Part shown: positions 26,547 through 35,535 of the stretch, one piece after another | Layout: every line of letters starts with the position of its first letter | Position numbering within the stretch: position 1 is the stretch's first letter | NCBI RefSeq assembly: GCF_003259935.1 | Contig: NZ_QLMH01000009.1 | Coordinates: 58,967-122,966 of the forward strand | Direction of reading: 5' to 3' | Source of the DNA: Paranoxybacillus vitaminiphilus | GTDB lineage: Bacteria; Bacillota; Bacilli; Bacillales; Anoxybacillaceae | DNA: 64,000 nucleotides | The notes under the pieces: model-generated | Seen by the model: the letters and a program-made list of their open reading frames with translations, nothing else | Databases searched by the model: none | Told to the model about the DNA's origin: nothing | Made by a program: the position numbers and the translations under genes

Positions 26547-27140
26547 GTGTTAAAAAGAGGAATGCTTTTTTTGTTTGTTTTCGCTGTTTTAAGCGCTTGT
26601 ACCGAACAGCCGCCGACAAAGCTGGATGTAGAGATGTTTAACAGCTTTGGCGATTCACTGGGAACGGTTAAGCTGTCAGAACAGCCGGAAGGGGTTAAAA
26701 TGGAATTAAATCTTGAAGGATTGCCGCCGGGTGAGCATGCGTTTCACATTCATGAAAAAGGAAGCTGCAAGCCACCGGACTTTAAATCAGCAGGTAACCA
26801 TTATAATCCGGACGATAAAAAGCATGGTCTGCTTCATCCCGAAGGAGCTCATGCCGGCGATTTGCCGAATTTAATTGTCGGAGAAGACGGAAAGGTCAAA
26901 GCGGAGATTGTTGCTCCGCAAGTGACGTTAAAGGAAGGGAAAACAACATTATTAACTAAAGAGGGAACCTCTCTTGTTATCCATGCGAAAAAAGATGATG
27001 GAATGACACAGCCGGCGGGGGATGCCGGCGGAAGAATTGCCTGCGGAGCAATAAAGAAAATAGAAGGCAGAGGCGAAAGCAAAGAAGAGAAACAAGAGCG
27101 GGAAAAAACGGGAGAAAGTAAAGCTGACAAGGAAGAATAG
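26547..27140 (+). CDS. Cu/Zn superoxide dismutase-like lipoprotein (YojM type)
   Basis: 197-residue surface lipoprotein (lipobox LSAC, C18) with a SodC fold: HAFHIHEKGSC (H67, H69), GNHYNP (H85), HPEGAHAGD (H97 and zinc D105), and HAKKDDGMTQPAGDAGGRIACG (H146). C74 and C166 are placed for the usual disulfide. All metal ligands appear present, unlike B. subtilis YojM, which is reported to lack a copper ligand. The last 27 residues are a charged Lys/Glu tail. Start is GTG at 26547, with the GGAGGG site in a hairpin. A palindromic repeat follows. Confidence 0.92.
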   Translation: MLKRGMLFLFVFAVLSACTEQPPTKLDVEMFNSFGDSLGTVKLSEQPEGVKMELNLEGLPPGEHAFHIHEKGSCKPPDFKSAGNHYNPDDKKHGLLHPEGAHAGDLPNLIVGEDGKVKAEIVAPQVTLKEGKTTLLTKEGTSLVIHAKKDDGMTQPAGDAGGRIACGAIKKIEGRGESKEEKQEREKTGESKADKEE

Positions 27141-27159
27141 ACGCTTTAGTCACAATAAA

Positions 27160-27244
27160 GAGGCTGTCTCAAAGTGTCTGACCTCACGCGCATTTGTAGT
27201 TTTTTTGTGTTGCGGGGTCTGACACTTTGCTTCAGAACAGCCTC
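27160..27244 (+). repeat. GGCTGACC palindromic repeat (GGCTGTC variant, short)
   Basis: GAGGCTGTCTC and GAACAGCCTC ends, inner AAAGTGTCTGACCTCACGCG and GCGGGGTCTGACACTTTGC, between convergent sod and patB. Confidence 0.9.
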
Positions 27245-27266
27245 TTGATTTGTTGTTCAGGTATAT

Positions 27267-28433
27267 TTACAATTCCGCCAGTGCCGTTGCTAATCTTTTC
27301 AATGCTTCTTGCAATGTTTCCCGAGTGCAGGCGACATTTAAACGAATAAAGCCGCTGCCGTCTTCACCAAATTTGTTTCCCGGTTCAACAGCAATTTTTC
27401 CTTTCTGTAAAAGAAGCTGCTTTAGCTCTTGGTCGCTTTTTTGCAGATTTCGGCAATCGATCCATACAAGGTAGGTCGCTTCCGGCTTCATTACCTTCAA
27501 TTTTGGTAAATGTCTTTCAATGAAGGAACAAGTTAATTCAACATTTTTCTCAATATATTTCAATAAATCGTTAAGCCATTGTTCACCATGCCGGTAAGCG
27601 GCTTCCGTCCCGATGATGGCGAACGTATTGAGGGTGAAAAAGCCTTGACGCTGTTGAACGCTATCGAATTGTGTTTTTAATGTACGGTTTGGAATAATCG
27701 AGATCGCGGATTGCAAGCCGGCTAAATTAAATGTTTTTGTCGGAGCGATGCATGTGACCGAATTTTGTGCAAACTCCTCGGAAATTGAGGCAAACGGTGT
27801 GTGACGGGAACCGGAAAACACTAAATCGGAATGAATTTCATCGGAAACGACAATGACATTGTGTTCAAGACATAACTCTCCCAACTTAATCAACTCTTCT
27901 TTTGACCATACCCGCCCTCCGGGATTATGCGGGCTGCAGAGCAGCAGCAATTTTGCTCCTTTTATCTTTTCTTTAAGGTCAGCGAAATCCATTTCATATT
28001 TTCCGTTTGTCAGCTGAAGCGGATTTAATACAAGTTCACGGTTGTTTTTCTCGACGAGCTGAAGAAACGGATAATAAACCGGAGTCTGTACGATAATTTT
28101 ATCACCTGGAGAGGTAAACGCTTGAATGGCCGTTGCTAAAGCGGGTACAACTCCGGTAGAAAAGGAAAGCCACTTGCTGTCAATGTGCCATTCGTGCTTG
28201 CTCATCATCCAGTCGCAAACGGCTTGTTTTAGCGAAGCAGGAATGGAAGTATAGCCAAAAACGCCATGCTCCACTCTTTTTGCCAAAGCTTCAAGTACTT
28301 TTTCAGGAGCTTTAAAATCCATATCAGCTACCCACAGCGGCAACACATCTTTTACACCAAAAATGCGCTCCGTTTCATCCCACTTGACAGAATAAGTGTT
28401 TCGCCGTTCAATAAAATCGTCGAACGAATACAT
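27267..28433 (-). CDS. patB: PLP-dependent cystathionine beta-lyase (PatB/MalY family)
   Basis: 388-residue class I aminotransferase-fold C-S lyase. Motifs: PLWVADMDFKAPE near the N terminus, CSPHNPGGRVWSKEEL, VSDEIHSDLVF, and the PLP lysine in APTKTFNLAGL. It cleaves cystathionine to homocysteine or cysteine to sulfide. I choose ATG at 28433 (GGAGAG 8 bases upstream); the frame opens 7 codons earlier. Same neighbour as in B. subtilis (yugE diverging). Confidence 0.93.
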   Translation of the reverse strand: MYSFDDFIERRNTYSVKWDETERIFGVKDVLPLWVADMDFKAPEKVLEALAKRVEHGVFGYTSIPASLKQAVCDWMMSKHEWHIDSKWLSFSTGVVPALATAIQAFTSPGDKIIVQTPVYYPFLQLVEKNNRELVLNPLQLTNGKYEMDFADLKEKIKGAKLLLLCSPHNPGGRVWSKEELIKLGELCLEHNVIVVSDEIHSDLVFSGSRHTPFASISEEFAQNSVTCIAPTKTFNLAGLQSAISIIPNRTLKTQFDSVQQRQGFFTLNTFAIIGTEAAYRHGEQWLNDLLKYIEKNVELTCSFIERHLPKLKVMKPEATYLVWIDCRNLQKSDQELKQLLLQKGKIAVEPGNKFGEDGSGFIRLNVACTRETLQEALKRLATALAEL

Positions 28434-28486
28434 GAAACATCTCTCCATTCTCATATGTTCGTGTTAAAATAAAAAAGGTGATGAAG

Positions 28487-28753
28487 ATGAATATGAATAT
28501 GCAAAAAATGAATATGACGCTATTAGATATGATTCAGCGCTGGGATCCGTTTGGTTACGGCAGCAACGCTTACGAAACAGAGGCGGTCGACGTTTTGCAA
28601 GCCGTTCACGAATACGATGAAATTAAGCCGTTAGCACGAAAAATTCAAGCTATTTATGAATTCTCGTTTGAAGAGATTATTCCTTTAGAAAAATGCATGA
28701 AAATAGCTGAAGAATTATTGAAAGTGAAAAATGAAACGGAATGTGGGGTCTAA
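28487..28753 (+). CDS. yugE: YugE-like protein (DUF1871)
   Basis: 88-residue acidic helical protein of the DUF1871 family: LLDMIQRWDPFGYGSNAYETEAVDVLQAVHEYD. ATG at 28487 follows AAAGGTGATGAAG. Function unknown; family members bind no known cofactor. Its last codons (TGTGGGGTCTAA) resemble the right arm of the window's palindromic repeat, so the C terminus may have been rewritten by a decayed copy; that is inference. It diverges from patB. Confidence 0.85.
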   Translation: MNMNMQKMNMTLLDMIQRWDPFGYGSNAYETEAVDVLQAVHEYDEIKPLARKIQAIYEFSFEEIIPLEKCMKIAEELLKVKNETECGV

Positions 28754-28820
28754 CCGCGTTGCTTTAAAGTAATAAAGTAAGATGAAATTAATTATAGCAG
28801 AAAGTGAGTGTTAAAAAAAA

Positions 28821-28852
28821 TACTTGCGTAGACAAGTAATTTTTTGTAAGAT
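28821..28852 (+). promoter_or_regulatory. Promoter and operator of the MarR gene
   Basis: TACTTG, 6 bases, CAAGTA (28821-28838) is an 18-bp palindrome over the -35 of a candidate promoter TTGCGT, 17 bases, TAAGAT (28847-28852). An almost identical palindrome follows the gene. Confidence 0.65.
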
Positions 28853-28881
28853 AAATAAGGGAAATAGGTGATAAACAGTTC

Positions 28882-29322
28882 ATGGATTATATGAAGTATC
28901 GTTTAGATGACTCGCTTGGTTATAAATTATTCCAAGCTTCGCGTCTCATGACAAATCGACTGAATCAGAATTTTAAAGACAACGGTTTTTATTTAACTCA
29001 TGAGCAATGGCAAATTTTAAGCCGTCTTTATGAAAAAGACGGGCAAACACAAAATCAATTGGCTTTATTAAATGAAAAAGATCAGCCGAGCGTTTCACGG
29101 TTGATTGATAATATGATTAAAAGCGGCTTGGTAAAAAGGGTCTCGCATCCTCAAGACCGCCGGGTAAACTTGATTTATTTAACCGAGAAGGCAAAGGAAA
29201 TCGAAGAGCCGCTAAAAATGTTGGCGTGTAAAACGATTCAGGAAGCATCCCTCGGTATTGAGGCTGAGGACTTGGCAAAATGTTTAAACATTTTAGACAA
29301 AATTAGAGAAAATCTAAAATGA
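28882..29322 (+). CDS. MarR-family transcriptional regulator
   Basis: 146-residue winged-helix regulator. The N-terminal dimerisation helices are followed by LTHEQWQILSRLYEKDGQTQNQLALLNEKDQPSVSRLIDNM and the wing SHPQDRRVNLIYLTEKA, the classical MarR layout. Ligand unknown. Matching 18-bp palindromes on both sides of the gene suggest autoregulation and possibly control of the operon behind it. AGGTGA lies 10 bases before the ATG. Confidence 0.92.
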   Translation: MDYMKYRLDDSLGYKLFQASRLMTNRLNQNFKDNGFYLTHEQWQILSRLYEKDGQTQNQLALLNEKDQPSVSRLIDNMIKSGLVKRVSHPQDRRVNLIYLTEKAKEIEEPLKMLACKTIQEASLGIEAEDLAKCLNILDKIRENLK

Positions 29323-29340
29323 TTTTCTCTAATTGCAAAA

Positions 29341-29358
29341 TACTTGTTACAACAAGTA
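29341..29358. promoter_or_regulatory. Second MarR-type palindrome
   Basis: TACTTGTTACAACAAGTA, the same TACTTG-N6-CAAGTA form as before the MarR gene, lying 18 bases after its stop and upstream of the siderophore operon. Confidence 0.6.
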
Positions 29359-29361
29359 AAT

Positions 29362-29471
29362 GAAGCTGACCCAGACAGTAAAGTGTCGGATCCCTACAAC
29401 ACACTATACAGCAAATGAATGGCATATGGTGAAATGCACGCGGGGCTGGACAAACGCTTATTGGTCAGTTC
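29362..29471 (-). repeat. GGCTGACC palindromic repeat
   Basis: GAAGCTGACCC and GGTCAGTTC ends, inner AAAGTGTCGGATCCCTACAAC; more diverged than most copies. It separates the MarR gene from the Fur-box region. Confidence 0.75.
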
Positions 29472-29481
29472 TATTTTTGGA

Positions 29482-29553
29482 TGATAATGAGAATCGTTTT
29501 TATTAAAAACGATTTATATTTTTTATCTTTAATGATAATGAGTTTCAATATCA
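29482..29553 (+). promoter_or_regulatory. Fur boxes before the siderophore importer
   Basis: TGATAATGAGAATC at 29482 and TGATAATGAGTTTCA at 29533 each match the Bacillus Fur site TGATAATNATTATCA with 2-3 mismatches. Between them, AATCGTTTTT and AAAAACGATT form a perfect 10-bp dyad (29492-29514). Confidence 0.75.
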
Positions 29554-29580
29554 TAAATTAAAAAGTAGGATGAAACTGCA

Positions 29581-30534
29581 ATGAAACGAAGATATCTTGT
29601 GATTGCATTCATTTTATTATCGTTTTTGTCTCTGTTTATCGGAGTGACCAATATTTCTCCGTTTGAATTGCTTGATTTAAGCAATGAACAGACGCAAATC
29701 ATGCTGCAAAGCCGCATTCCGCGCCTCGTCAGCATCGTGATTGCCGGTGTTAGCCTAAGTATAAGCGGTTTGATTATGCAGCAGCTGAGCCAAAATAAGT
29801 TTGTTTCGCCAACAACAGCAGGCACGATGGATTCAGCAAGGCTGGGCATTTTAGTTTCATTGCTGCTTTTTACGACAGCGAGTCCGCTTGAAAAAATGAT
29901 TGTCGCCTTTATTTTCGCACTGCTTGGCACTTTTATCTTTATGAAAATTTTGGAAAAAATTAAATTTAAAGATACGATTTTCATTCCGCTCGTCGGATTA
30001 ATGTTCGGCAACATCATTAGCTCGATCACTACATTTTTTGCTTATAAGTATGATTTAATCCAAAATATTTCATCCTGGCTGCACGGCGATTTTTCGATGG
30101 TGATAAAAGGGAGATATGAGCTGTTGTACATAAGCATTCCGCTTCTTATTATTGCCTATCTTTATGCTGATCGCTTTACGGTAGCGGGAATGGGAGAGGA
30201 ATTCGCCGTTAACTTAGGTTTGAAATATAAGCAGGTCGTCAATGTTGGTTTAATCATCGTTTCTTTAGTTTCAGCAGTCGTTGTTCTTACGGTTGGTTTA
30301 ATCCCTTTTTTAGGATTGATTATTCCGAATATTGTCTCGATTTATCAAGGAGACCATTTAAAGAAAAGTCTTTCTCATACAGCGCTGTTAGGAGCTGTAT
30401 TCGTCCTGTTTTGCGACATATTGGGGCGCATCATTATTTATCCATATGAAATTCCGATTGGCTTAACAGTAGGAGTGCTTGGCAGCGGCATCTTTATTTA
30501 CTTATTGATGAGGAGAAAGGCATATGGATTATAA
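29581..30534 (+). CDS. yclN: Siderophore ABC permease (YclN type)
   Basis: 317-residue FecCD-family permease with about nine membrane segments. MLQSRIPRLVSIVIAGVSLSISGLIMQQL near the N terminus and LVTVGLIPFLGLIIPNIV-type text near residue 237 are family motifs. With the following three genes it matches the YclNOPQ petrobactin/catecholate importer of B. subtilis. Fur boxes upstream predict induction on iron starvation. Its end overlaps the next gene by 11 bases. Confidence 0.92.
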   Translation: MKRRYLVIAFILLSFLSLFIGVTNISPFELLDLSNEQTQIMLQSRIPRLVSIVIAGVSLSISGLIMQQLSQNKFVSPTTAGTMDSARLGILVSLLLFTTASPLEKMIVAFIFALLGTFIFMKILEKIKFKDTIFIPLVGLMFGNIISSITTFFAYKYDLIQNISSWLHGDFSMVIKGRYELLYISIPLLIIAYLYADRFTVAGMGEEFAVNLGLKYKQVVNVGLIIVSLVSAVVVLTVGLIPFLGLIIPNIVSIYQGDHLKKSLSHTALLGAVFVLFCDILGRIIIYPYEIPIGLTVGVLGSGIFIYLLMRRKAYGL

Positions 30535-31477
30535 ATGGAAACTGGGCATATTGCTCATTGTCATGTTTAGTTTAATCGCTGCGTTTTTGTTCGGCGGCTT
30601 GGGAAGCAATTGGGATTATGCCCTGCCGAAAAGAGGAATGAAAATTTTTGCGATTGTCGTGACAGGCACTGCGATCGCCATTGCGACATTAATTTTTCAA
30701 ACAATTACGAATAACCGTATTTTAACGCCAAGCATTATTGGTTTAGATTCTTTGTATTTATTTATCCAAACATTTCTCATTTTTGTGTTCGGCTCACAAA
30801 ACTTAACGTTCATGAATAAAAACGTGAATTTCTTGATTTCTGTTACAGCAATGATGTTTTTTGCCATTTTGCTTTACAAATTCCTTTTCAAAAGCGAAGG
30901 GCAAAACATTTACTTTCTACTATTAATCGGGATGATTTTGGGGACATTTTTTCAAAGCTTTACATCGTTTATGCAAGTGCTCATTGACCCAAATGAATTT
31001 TTAATCGTTCAAGACAGAATGTTTGCCAGCTTTAACAACATCAACATAGATGTTTTATATATTGCCGTCATCATCCTTTTGCTGGCTGCGCTTTATTTGA
31101 CAAAGTTCAGCAAATATTTGGATGTGCTGGCGCTTGGAAAAGAGCATGCCGTCAACCTTGGTGTCAACTATGATTATGTTGTCAAACGATTGCTGATCAT
31201 TGTTACGATATTCATTTCTGTCTCAACAGCGCTTGTTGGACCGATTACGTTTCTTGGCCTTCTTGTTGTCAATGTCGCTTACGAATTTTTTAAAACGTAT
31301 CGGCATCAATTTTTGCTCGTTGGTTCCAGCCTGATTAGCATTATTGCTCTTGTCGGCGGTCAACTCATTGTTGAAAGGGTATTTACATTTTCGACAACGT
31401 TAAGCGTCATTATCAATTTTATCGGTGGAATTTATTTTATATTTCTTTTGCTAAAGGAGAGAAGCCGAGCATGGTAG
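30524..31477 (+). CDS. yclO: Siderophore ABC permease (YclO type)
   Basis: 317-residue FecCD-family permease, partner of the preceding permease, starting inside its end and overlapping the ATPase gene by 7 bases. Motifs: RGMKIFAIVVTGTAIAIATL at the N terminus (family ARLPR-type region) and LVGPITFLGLLVVNVAYEF near the C terminus. Forms the heterodimeric channel of the importer. Confidence 0.92.
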   Translation: MDYKWKLGILLIVMFSLIAAFLFGGLGSNWDYALPKRGMKIFAIVVTGTAIAIATLIFQTITNNRILTPSIIGLDSLYLFIQTFLIFVFGSQNLTFMNKNVNFLISVTAMMFFAILLYKFLFKSEGQNIYFLLLIGMILGTFFQSFTSFMQVLIDPNEFLIVQDRMFASFNNINIDVLYIAVIILLLAALYLTKFSKYLDVLALGKEHAVNLGVNYDYVVKRLLIIVTIFISVSTALVGPITFLGLLVVNVAYEFFKTYRHQFLLVGSSLISIIALVGGQLIVERVFTFSTTLSVIINFIGGIYFIFLLLKERSRAW

Positions 31478-32229
31478 AAGTGAGAGGGGTTTCCAAACGA
31501 TATGGTAATAAAAATGTCGTTGAAAATGTATCATTGAAAATTGAAAAAGGAAAAATTACTTCGTTTATCGGACCGAATGGTGCCGGAAAAAGCACGCTTC
31601 TATCGATCATTAGCCGTTTAATTGCTAAAGACGCCGGAGAAGTTTTTATTGACGGTCAAGATATTACGAAATACAACAGCAATGAACTTGCGAAGAAAAT
31701 TTCGATTTTAAAACAGTCCAATTTTATTAATCTTCGTTTAACAGTCAGAGAATTAGTATCTTTTGGCCGCTTTCCATACTCACAAGGCCGCTTGACAAAA
31801 GAGGATTGGCATTATGTTGATGAAGCGATTCGCTATATGGAATTAGAAGAAATTCAACATAAATATTTAGACGAATTGAGCGGCGGACAAAAGCAGAGAG
31901 CGTTCATCGCCATGGTCATCGCCCAAGATACAGAATACATCTTGCTTGATGAGCCTTTAAACAATTTAGATATGAAACATTCGGTACAAATTATGAAAGT
32001 GCTGCGCCGTTTAGTCGACGAGCTTGGCAAAACGGTCATTATCGTCATTCACGATATTAATTTTGCTTCTTGTTATTCCGACTATATTGTTGCATTAAAA
32101 GATGGGAAAGTCGTGAAAGAAGGCCCGACATACAACATTATGAACTCATATGTTTTAAAAGATATTTATGAAATGGATATCACGATTCAAGACATTGATC
32201 AAAACAGAATATGCATTTATTACGCTTAG
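31471..32229 (+). CDS. yclP: Siderophore ABC ATPase (YclP type)
   Basis: 252-residue FepC-type ATPase. Walker A GPNGAGKST (34-42), Q-loop ILKQSNF, signature LSGGQKQRAFIAM, Walker B YILLDEPLNNLD, and the switch His in IIVIHDINFA. It energises uptake through the two permeases. A stem-loop follows it before the receptor gene. Confidence 0.94.
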   Translation: MVEVRGVSKRYGNKNVVENVSLKIEKGKITSFIGPNGAGKSTLLSIISRLIAKDAGEVFIDGQDITKYNSNELAKKISILKQSNFINLRLTVRELVSFGRFPYSQGRLTKEDWHYVDEAIRYMELEEIQHKYLDELSGGQKQRAFIAMVIAQDTEYILLDEPLNNLDMKHSVQIMKVLRRLVDELGKTVIIVIHDINFASCYSDYIVALKDGKVVKEGPTYNIMNSYVLKDIYEMDITIQDIDQNRICIYYA

Positions 32230-32263
32230 TTCCTTTGTGATTAAAATTATTGAAACGTTCTCC

Positions 32264-32310
32264 TAAAGCAAAAAGAGGCGCCTTTCAATATCTTTTCTGC
32301 TTTTAGGTGA
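32264..32310 (+). other. Intercistronic stem-loop between ATPase and receptor genes
   Basis: CCTAAAGCA and TGCTTTTAGG pair around a 26-base loop. It has no T-run, so it looks more like an mRNA-stabilising or partial-termination element that allows extra receptor mRNA; that role is inference. Confidence 0.45.
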
Positions 32311-32354
32311 GAACTGTTTTCAATAAATTTTAAATAAAAATAAAAATGTAAGAG

Positions 32355-33320
32355 GTGAAACAGATGTTCAAAAGATTATCTTTATTCATGCTCAGCCTTC
32401 TTCTTGTCATCATAGCAGCGGCTTGCGGCTCAAACGGTTCAAGTAAAGAAGCAGGCAGTACAAATGGTTCAAACAAAGCAAACGAAGAAGTCACAGTAAA
32501 GCATGAACTTGGGGAAACAAAGGTCAAGAAAAATCCGAAAAAAGTGGTTGTCTTCGATTTTGGAGTGCTTGATACACTGGACAAATTTGGTGTTGATATT
32601 GCCGGATTGCCAAAAGAAAACATTCCAAAATACCTTTCAAAATATGAAGAGGAAAAATACGCGAATACAGGAAGCTTAAAAGAGCCTGATTTTGAAAAAA
32701 TCCACGAAATCGGTCCGGACTTGATTATTATCTCCGGAAGACAAATGGACTTGTATGAGCAATTTGCAGAAATTGCGCCAACGATTTATATGGCGGTCGA
32801 TCCTAATAACTACATTGACTCGTTCAAGAAAAATGTAAATACGCTTGCTGAAATTTTTGGCAAGGAAGATGTAGCAAAAGAAGAGCTTGGAAAAATAGAT
32901 GAAGCGATTGCCTCTTTAAATGAAAAGGCAAAAACAAATGGTAAAAACGCGTTAATTATTTTAGCCAATGACGGCAAAGTGAGTGCGTACGGCCCGAAAT
33001 CACGTTTCGGTCTCATTCACGATGTGTTTGGCATACCTGCTGTGGATGAAAACATTGAAGTGTCTACTCACGGCCAAAGCATTTCTTTTGAATATATTGT
33101 CGAAAAAGACCCTGATTATTTATTCGTTATTGACAGAGGGGCTGTTGTCGGCGGACAATCTTCAGCAAAACAAGTAGTGGAAAACGACTTAGTGAAAACG
33201 ACAAACGCATATAAAAGTGGCAATATCGTTTATTTAAATCCTGATATTTGGTACTTATCAGGCGGCGGATTAGTGTCTGTCATGGAAATGGTAAAAGAAG
33301 TCGAAGGGGCATTAAAATAA
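32355..33320 (+). CDS. yclQ: Siderophore-binding lipoprotein (YclQ type)
   Basis: 321-residue receptor lipoprotein: signal and lipobox IIAAAC near residue 21, a short Gly/Ser/Asn linker, then a FepB/FatB fold with VFDFGVLDTLDKFGVD, EIGPDLIIISGRQ and SRFGLIHDVFG. It delivers ferric catecholate or petrobactin to the permeases. AAGAGGTGAAA precedes the ATG. A palindromic repeat follows. Confidence 0.92.
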   Translation: MKQMFKRLSLFMLSLLLVIIAAACGSNGSSKEAGSTNGSNKANEEVTVKHELGETKVKKNPKKVVVFDFGVLDTLDKFGVDIAGLPKENIPKYLSKYEEEKYANTGSLKEPDFEKIHEIGPDLIIISGRQMDLYEQFAEIAPTIYMAVDPNNYIDSFKKNVNTLAEIFGKEDVAKEELGKIDEAIASLNEKAKTNGKNALIILANDGKVSAYGPKSRFGLIHDVFGIPAVDENIEVSTHGQSISFEYIVEKDPDYLFVIDRGAVVGGQSSAKQVVENDLVKTTNAYKSGNIVYLNPDIWYLSGGGLVSVMEMVKEVEGALK

Positions 33321-33422
33321 TTTGGAAGGTTGGCGGACCCCCATATTTTCATTACCCCTTCATGAATTATATTTTACCATTGGTTGAAATCATTAAACAA
33401 TGAGAGATGTAAAAAGCCAAAA

Positions 33423-33536
33423 GAGGCTGGCCCAAAAGTGTCAGACCCACAATGCAAAGCACAATATATAGGGAATCACATTGGATAAATGAACGATGAT
33501 TGTGCAATGCGTGAGGTCAAGACTGCGGGTCAGTCC
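33423..33536 (-). repeat. GGCTGACC palindromic repeat
   Basis: GAGGCTGGCCC and GGGTCAGTCC ends, inner AAAGTGTCAGACCCACAATG and GCGTGAGGTCAAGAC, then T-run. It is about 100 bases after the receptor gene. The rest of 33321-33652 holds no gene. Confidence 0.85.
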
Positions 33537-33652
33537 TTTTTTCATTTGCGCATCGGAATATCCTTATATACATTTCTTTATGAACTTTATGAAAATTTTT
33601 CGTGCAAATTTATGTAAATTATGTGAAAATTCTAATACAGGAGGGATGATTT

Positions 33653-34153
33653 ATGAAGTTAACAGATAAAGAATTGGAAGTCGTTGAAATTTTATCGAAA
33701 AATGCCCGCTTACCGCTAGAAACCATTGCGAAAATGGTATCTTTATCGATTGAAGAGACAGAGCAGATTGTGCGCAAGTTAGAAGAAGAAAAAGTGATTG
33801 TTCAATATGCGGCCATCGTTGATTGGCGGAAAATTGACGGACATGAAGGTGTTACGGCGATGATTGATGTGAAAGTAACACCGAAGCGCGGCGTTGGCTT
33901 TGATGAAGTAGCGGAACGCATTTACCGATTTCCGGAAGTCAAATCTGTTTATTTAATGTCCGGCGCGTATGACTTGTCCGTTGTCATTGAAGGACGGTCC
34001 ATGTCCGAAATAGCGAAATTTGTTTCTGAAAAGTTATCAACGCTTGATTCAGTCATTTCAACAACAACTCATTTTATTTTGAAAAAATATAAACATGACG
34101 GAACCGTTTTTGAACAGGGCGATCAAGACAAACGTATCGTGATGTCGCCATGA
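33653..34153 (+). CDS. alaR: Lrp/AsnC-family regulator AlaR
   Basis: 166-residue Lrp/AsnC protein: N-terminal helix-turn-helix (LTDKELEVVEILSKNARLPLETIAKMV...), then a RAM ligand-binding domain with VKSVYLMSGAYDLSVVIEG. In B. subtilis AlaR activates alaT. Here alaT follows with an ATGA overlap, giving coupled translation. AGGAGGG precedes the ATG. Confidence 0.92.
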   Translation: MKLTDKELEVVEILSKNARLPLETIAKMVSLSIEETEQIVRKLEEEKVIVQYAAIVDWRKIDGHEGVTAMIDVKVTPKRGVGFDEVAERIYRFPEVKSVYLMSGAYDLSVVIEGRSMSEIAKFVSEKLSTLDSVISTTTHFILKKYKHDGTVFEQGDQDKRIVMSP

Positions 34154-35319
34154 CGCGCGCAACAAAAACATATTTGTCGGAAACGGTTGTGAACTTAAAG
34201 CCATCCGGCATTCGACGCTTTTTTGACTTAGCGGCAAGCATGGAGGGCGTTATTTCTCTAGGCGTAGGAGAACCTGATTTTGTGACATCATGGAGCGTGA
34301 GGGAAGCTTGCATTCTTTCCCTGGAACAAGGGTATACGTCTTATACAGCAAACGCGGGGCTTCTGGAGCTTCGTGAAGAAATCGCAGCTTATCTTTCCCG
34401 CCGTTTTCATGTTGAATACGCTCCGGAGACGGAAATTATCGTTACTGTTGGAGCAAGTCAAGCGATTGATTTAGCACTTAGAGCGATTATCAATCCAGGG
34501 GATGAAGTCATTGTTGTTGAGCCGAGCTTTGTTTCTTATGCACCGCTTGTTTCTTTAGCGGGCGGCGTTCCCGTCTCCGTCCAAACCGACGGAAAGCAAG
34601 AATTTAAACTTCAACCCGAACAAATCGAAAAAGCGATCACTTCGCGGACGAAGGCGATGATTCTTTGTTCACCGAACAATCCAACAGGAACAGTGCTGAA
34701 CAGAAGAGAGCTTGAGGCGATTGGCGCCATTGTGCAAAAACATGACTTGATTGTCATTTCTGATGAGATTTATGCGGAATTAGTTTATGATGAGCCGTAT
34801 ACAAGCTTTCCGGCCATTCCTCATATGCAAGAGCGAACGATTTTAGTGAATGGTTTTTCAAAAGGTTTTGCCATGACGGGATGGCGCCTCGGATTTGTTG
34901 CTGCACCGAAAGAATTTGCTCAAGCGATCCTTAAAATTCATCAATATGCGATGATGTGCGCTCCGACAATGGCGCAATATGGTGCCATTGAAGCTTTGAA
35001 GAACGGCGACAATGACGTTGAGGAAATGAAGAAAAGTTACCGCCGCCGCCGCAATTATTTTGTGCAATCATTGAATGAAATGGGGCTATCCTGCCACTTG
35101 CCGGGTGGAGCTTTTTATGCGTTTCCTTCCATCAAAGCGACAGGATTAACGTCAGAACAATTTGCTGAACAGTTATTGTTAGAAGAAAAGGTAGCGGTTG
35201 TGCCGGGAAGCGTTTTTGGCAAAAGCGGGGAAGGATATATTCGCTGTTCCTATGCTTCTTCACTTGAGCAATTACAGGAAGCTGTTAAGCGAATGAAGCG
35301 CTTTTTAGCTCGATTGTAA
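34150..35319 (+). CDS. alaT: Alanine (class I/II) aminotransferase
   Basis: 389-residue fold-type I aminotransferase. SLGVGEPDF near the N terminus, SPNNPTGTVLNR, ISDEIYAELVYD, and the PLP lysine K238 in NGFSKGFAMTGWRLGF are family motifs. B. subtilis AlaT makes alanine from pyruvate, and the paired alaR supports that assignment over aspartate or aromatic transamination. A terminator follows. Confidence 0.93.
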   Translation: MTRATKTYLSETVVNLKPSGIRRFFDLAASMEGVISLGVGEPDFVTSWSVREACILSLEQGYTSYTANAGLLELREEIAAYLSRRFHVEYAPETEIIVTVGASQAIDLALRAIINPGDEVIVVEPSFVSYAPLVSLAGGVPVSVQTDGKQEFKLQPEQIEKAITSRTKAMILCSPNNPTGTVLNRRELEAIGAIVQKHDLIVISDEIYAELVYDEPYTSFPAIPHMQERTILVNGFSKGFAMTGWRLGFVAAPKEFAQAILKIHQYAMMCAPTMAQYGAIEALKNGDNDVEEMKKSYRRRRNYFVQSLNEMGLSCHLPGGAFYAFPSIKATGLTSEQFAEQLLLEEKVAVVPGSVFGKSGEGYIRCSYASSLEQLQEAVKRMKRFLARL

Positions 35320-35360
35320 AAGGCAGTTTGCCAATGCGGTGACGGAAAAGCTAAAGCAAA

Positions 35361-35398
35361 GGAGAGATCGCATTTGCGATTTCTCCATTTTTGTTTTC
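35361..35398 (+). terminator. Terminator after alaT
   Basis: Stem GGAGAGATCGCA / GCGATTTCTCC followed by ATTTTTGTTTT. Confidence 0.82.
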
Positions 35399-35535
35399 GA
35401 TCAAAATACATAACTGCTCCTATATTGAACTGAAGTACAACAAATTGGTCAGCTGTATTTCTTTAAAGGAATGTTGTAATTCTGTTCGGAAAGAATGGGA
35501 AAAAACGGGAAGAGGTTCGTTTCCAAGCTTAAAAA

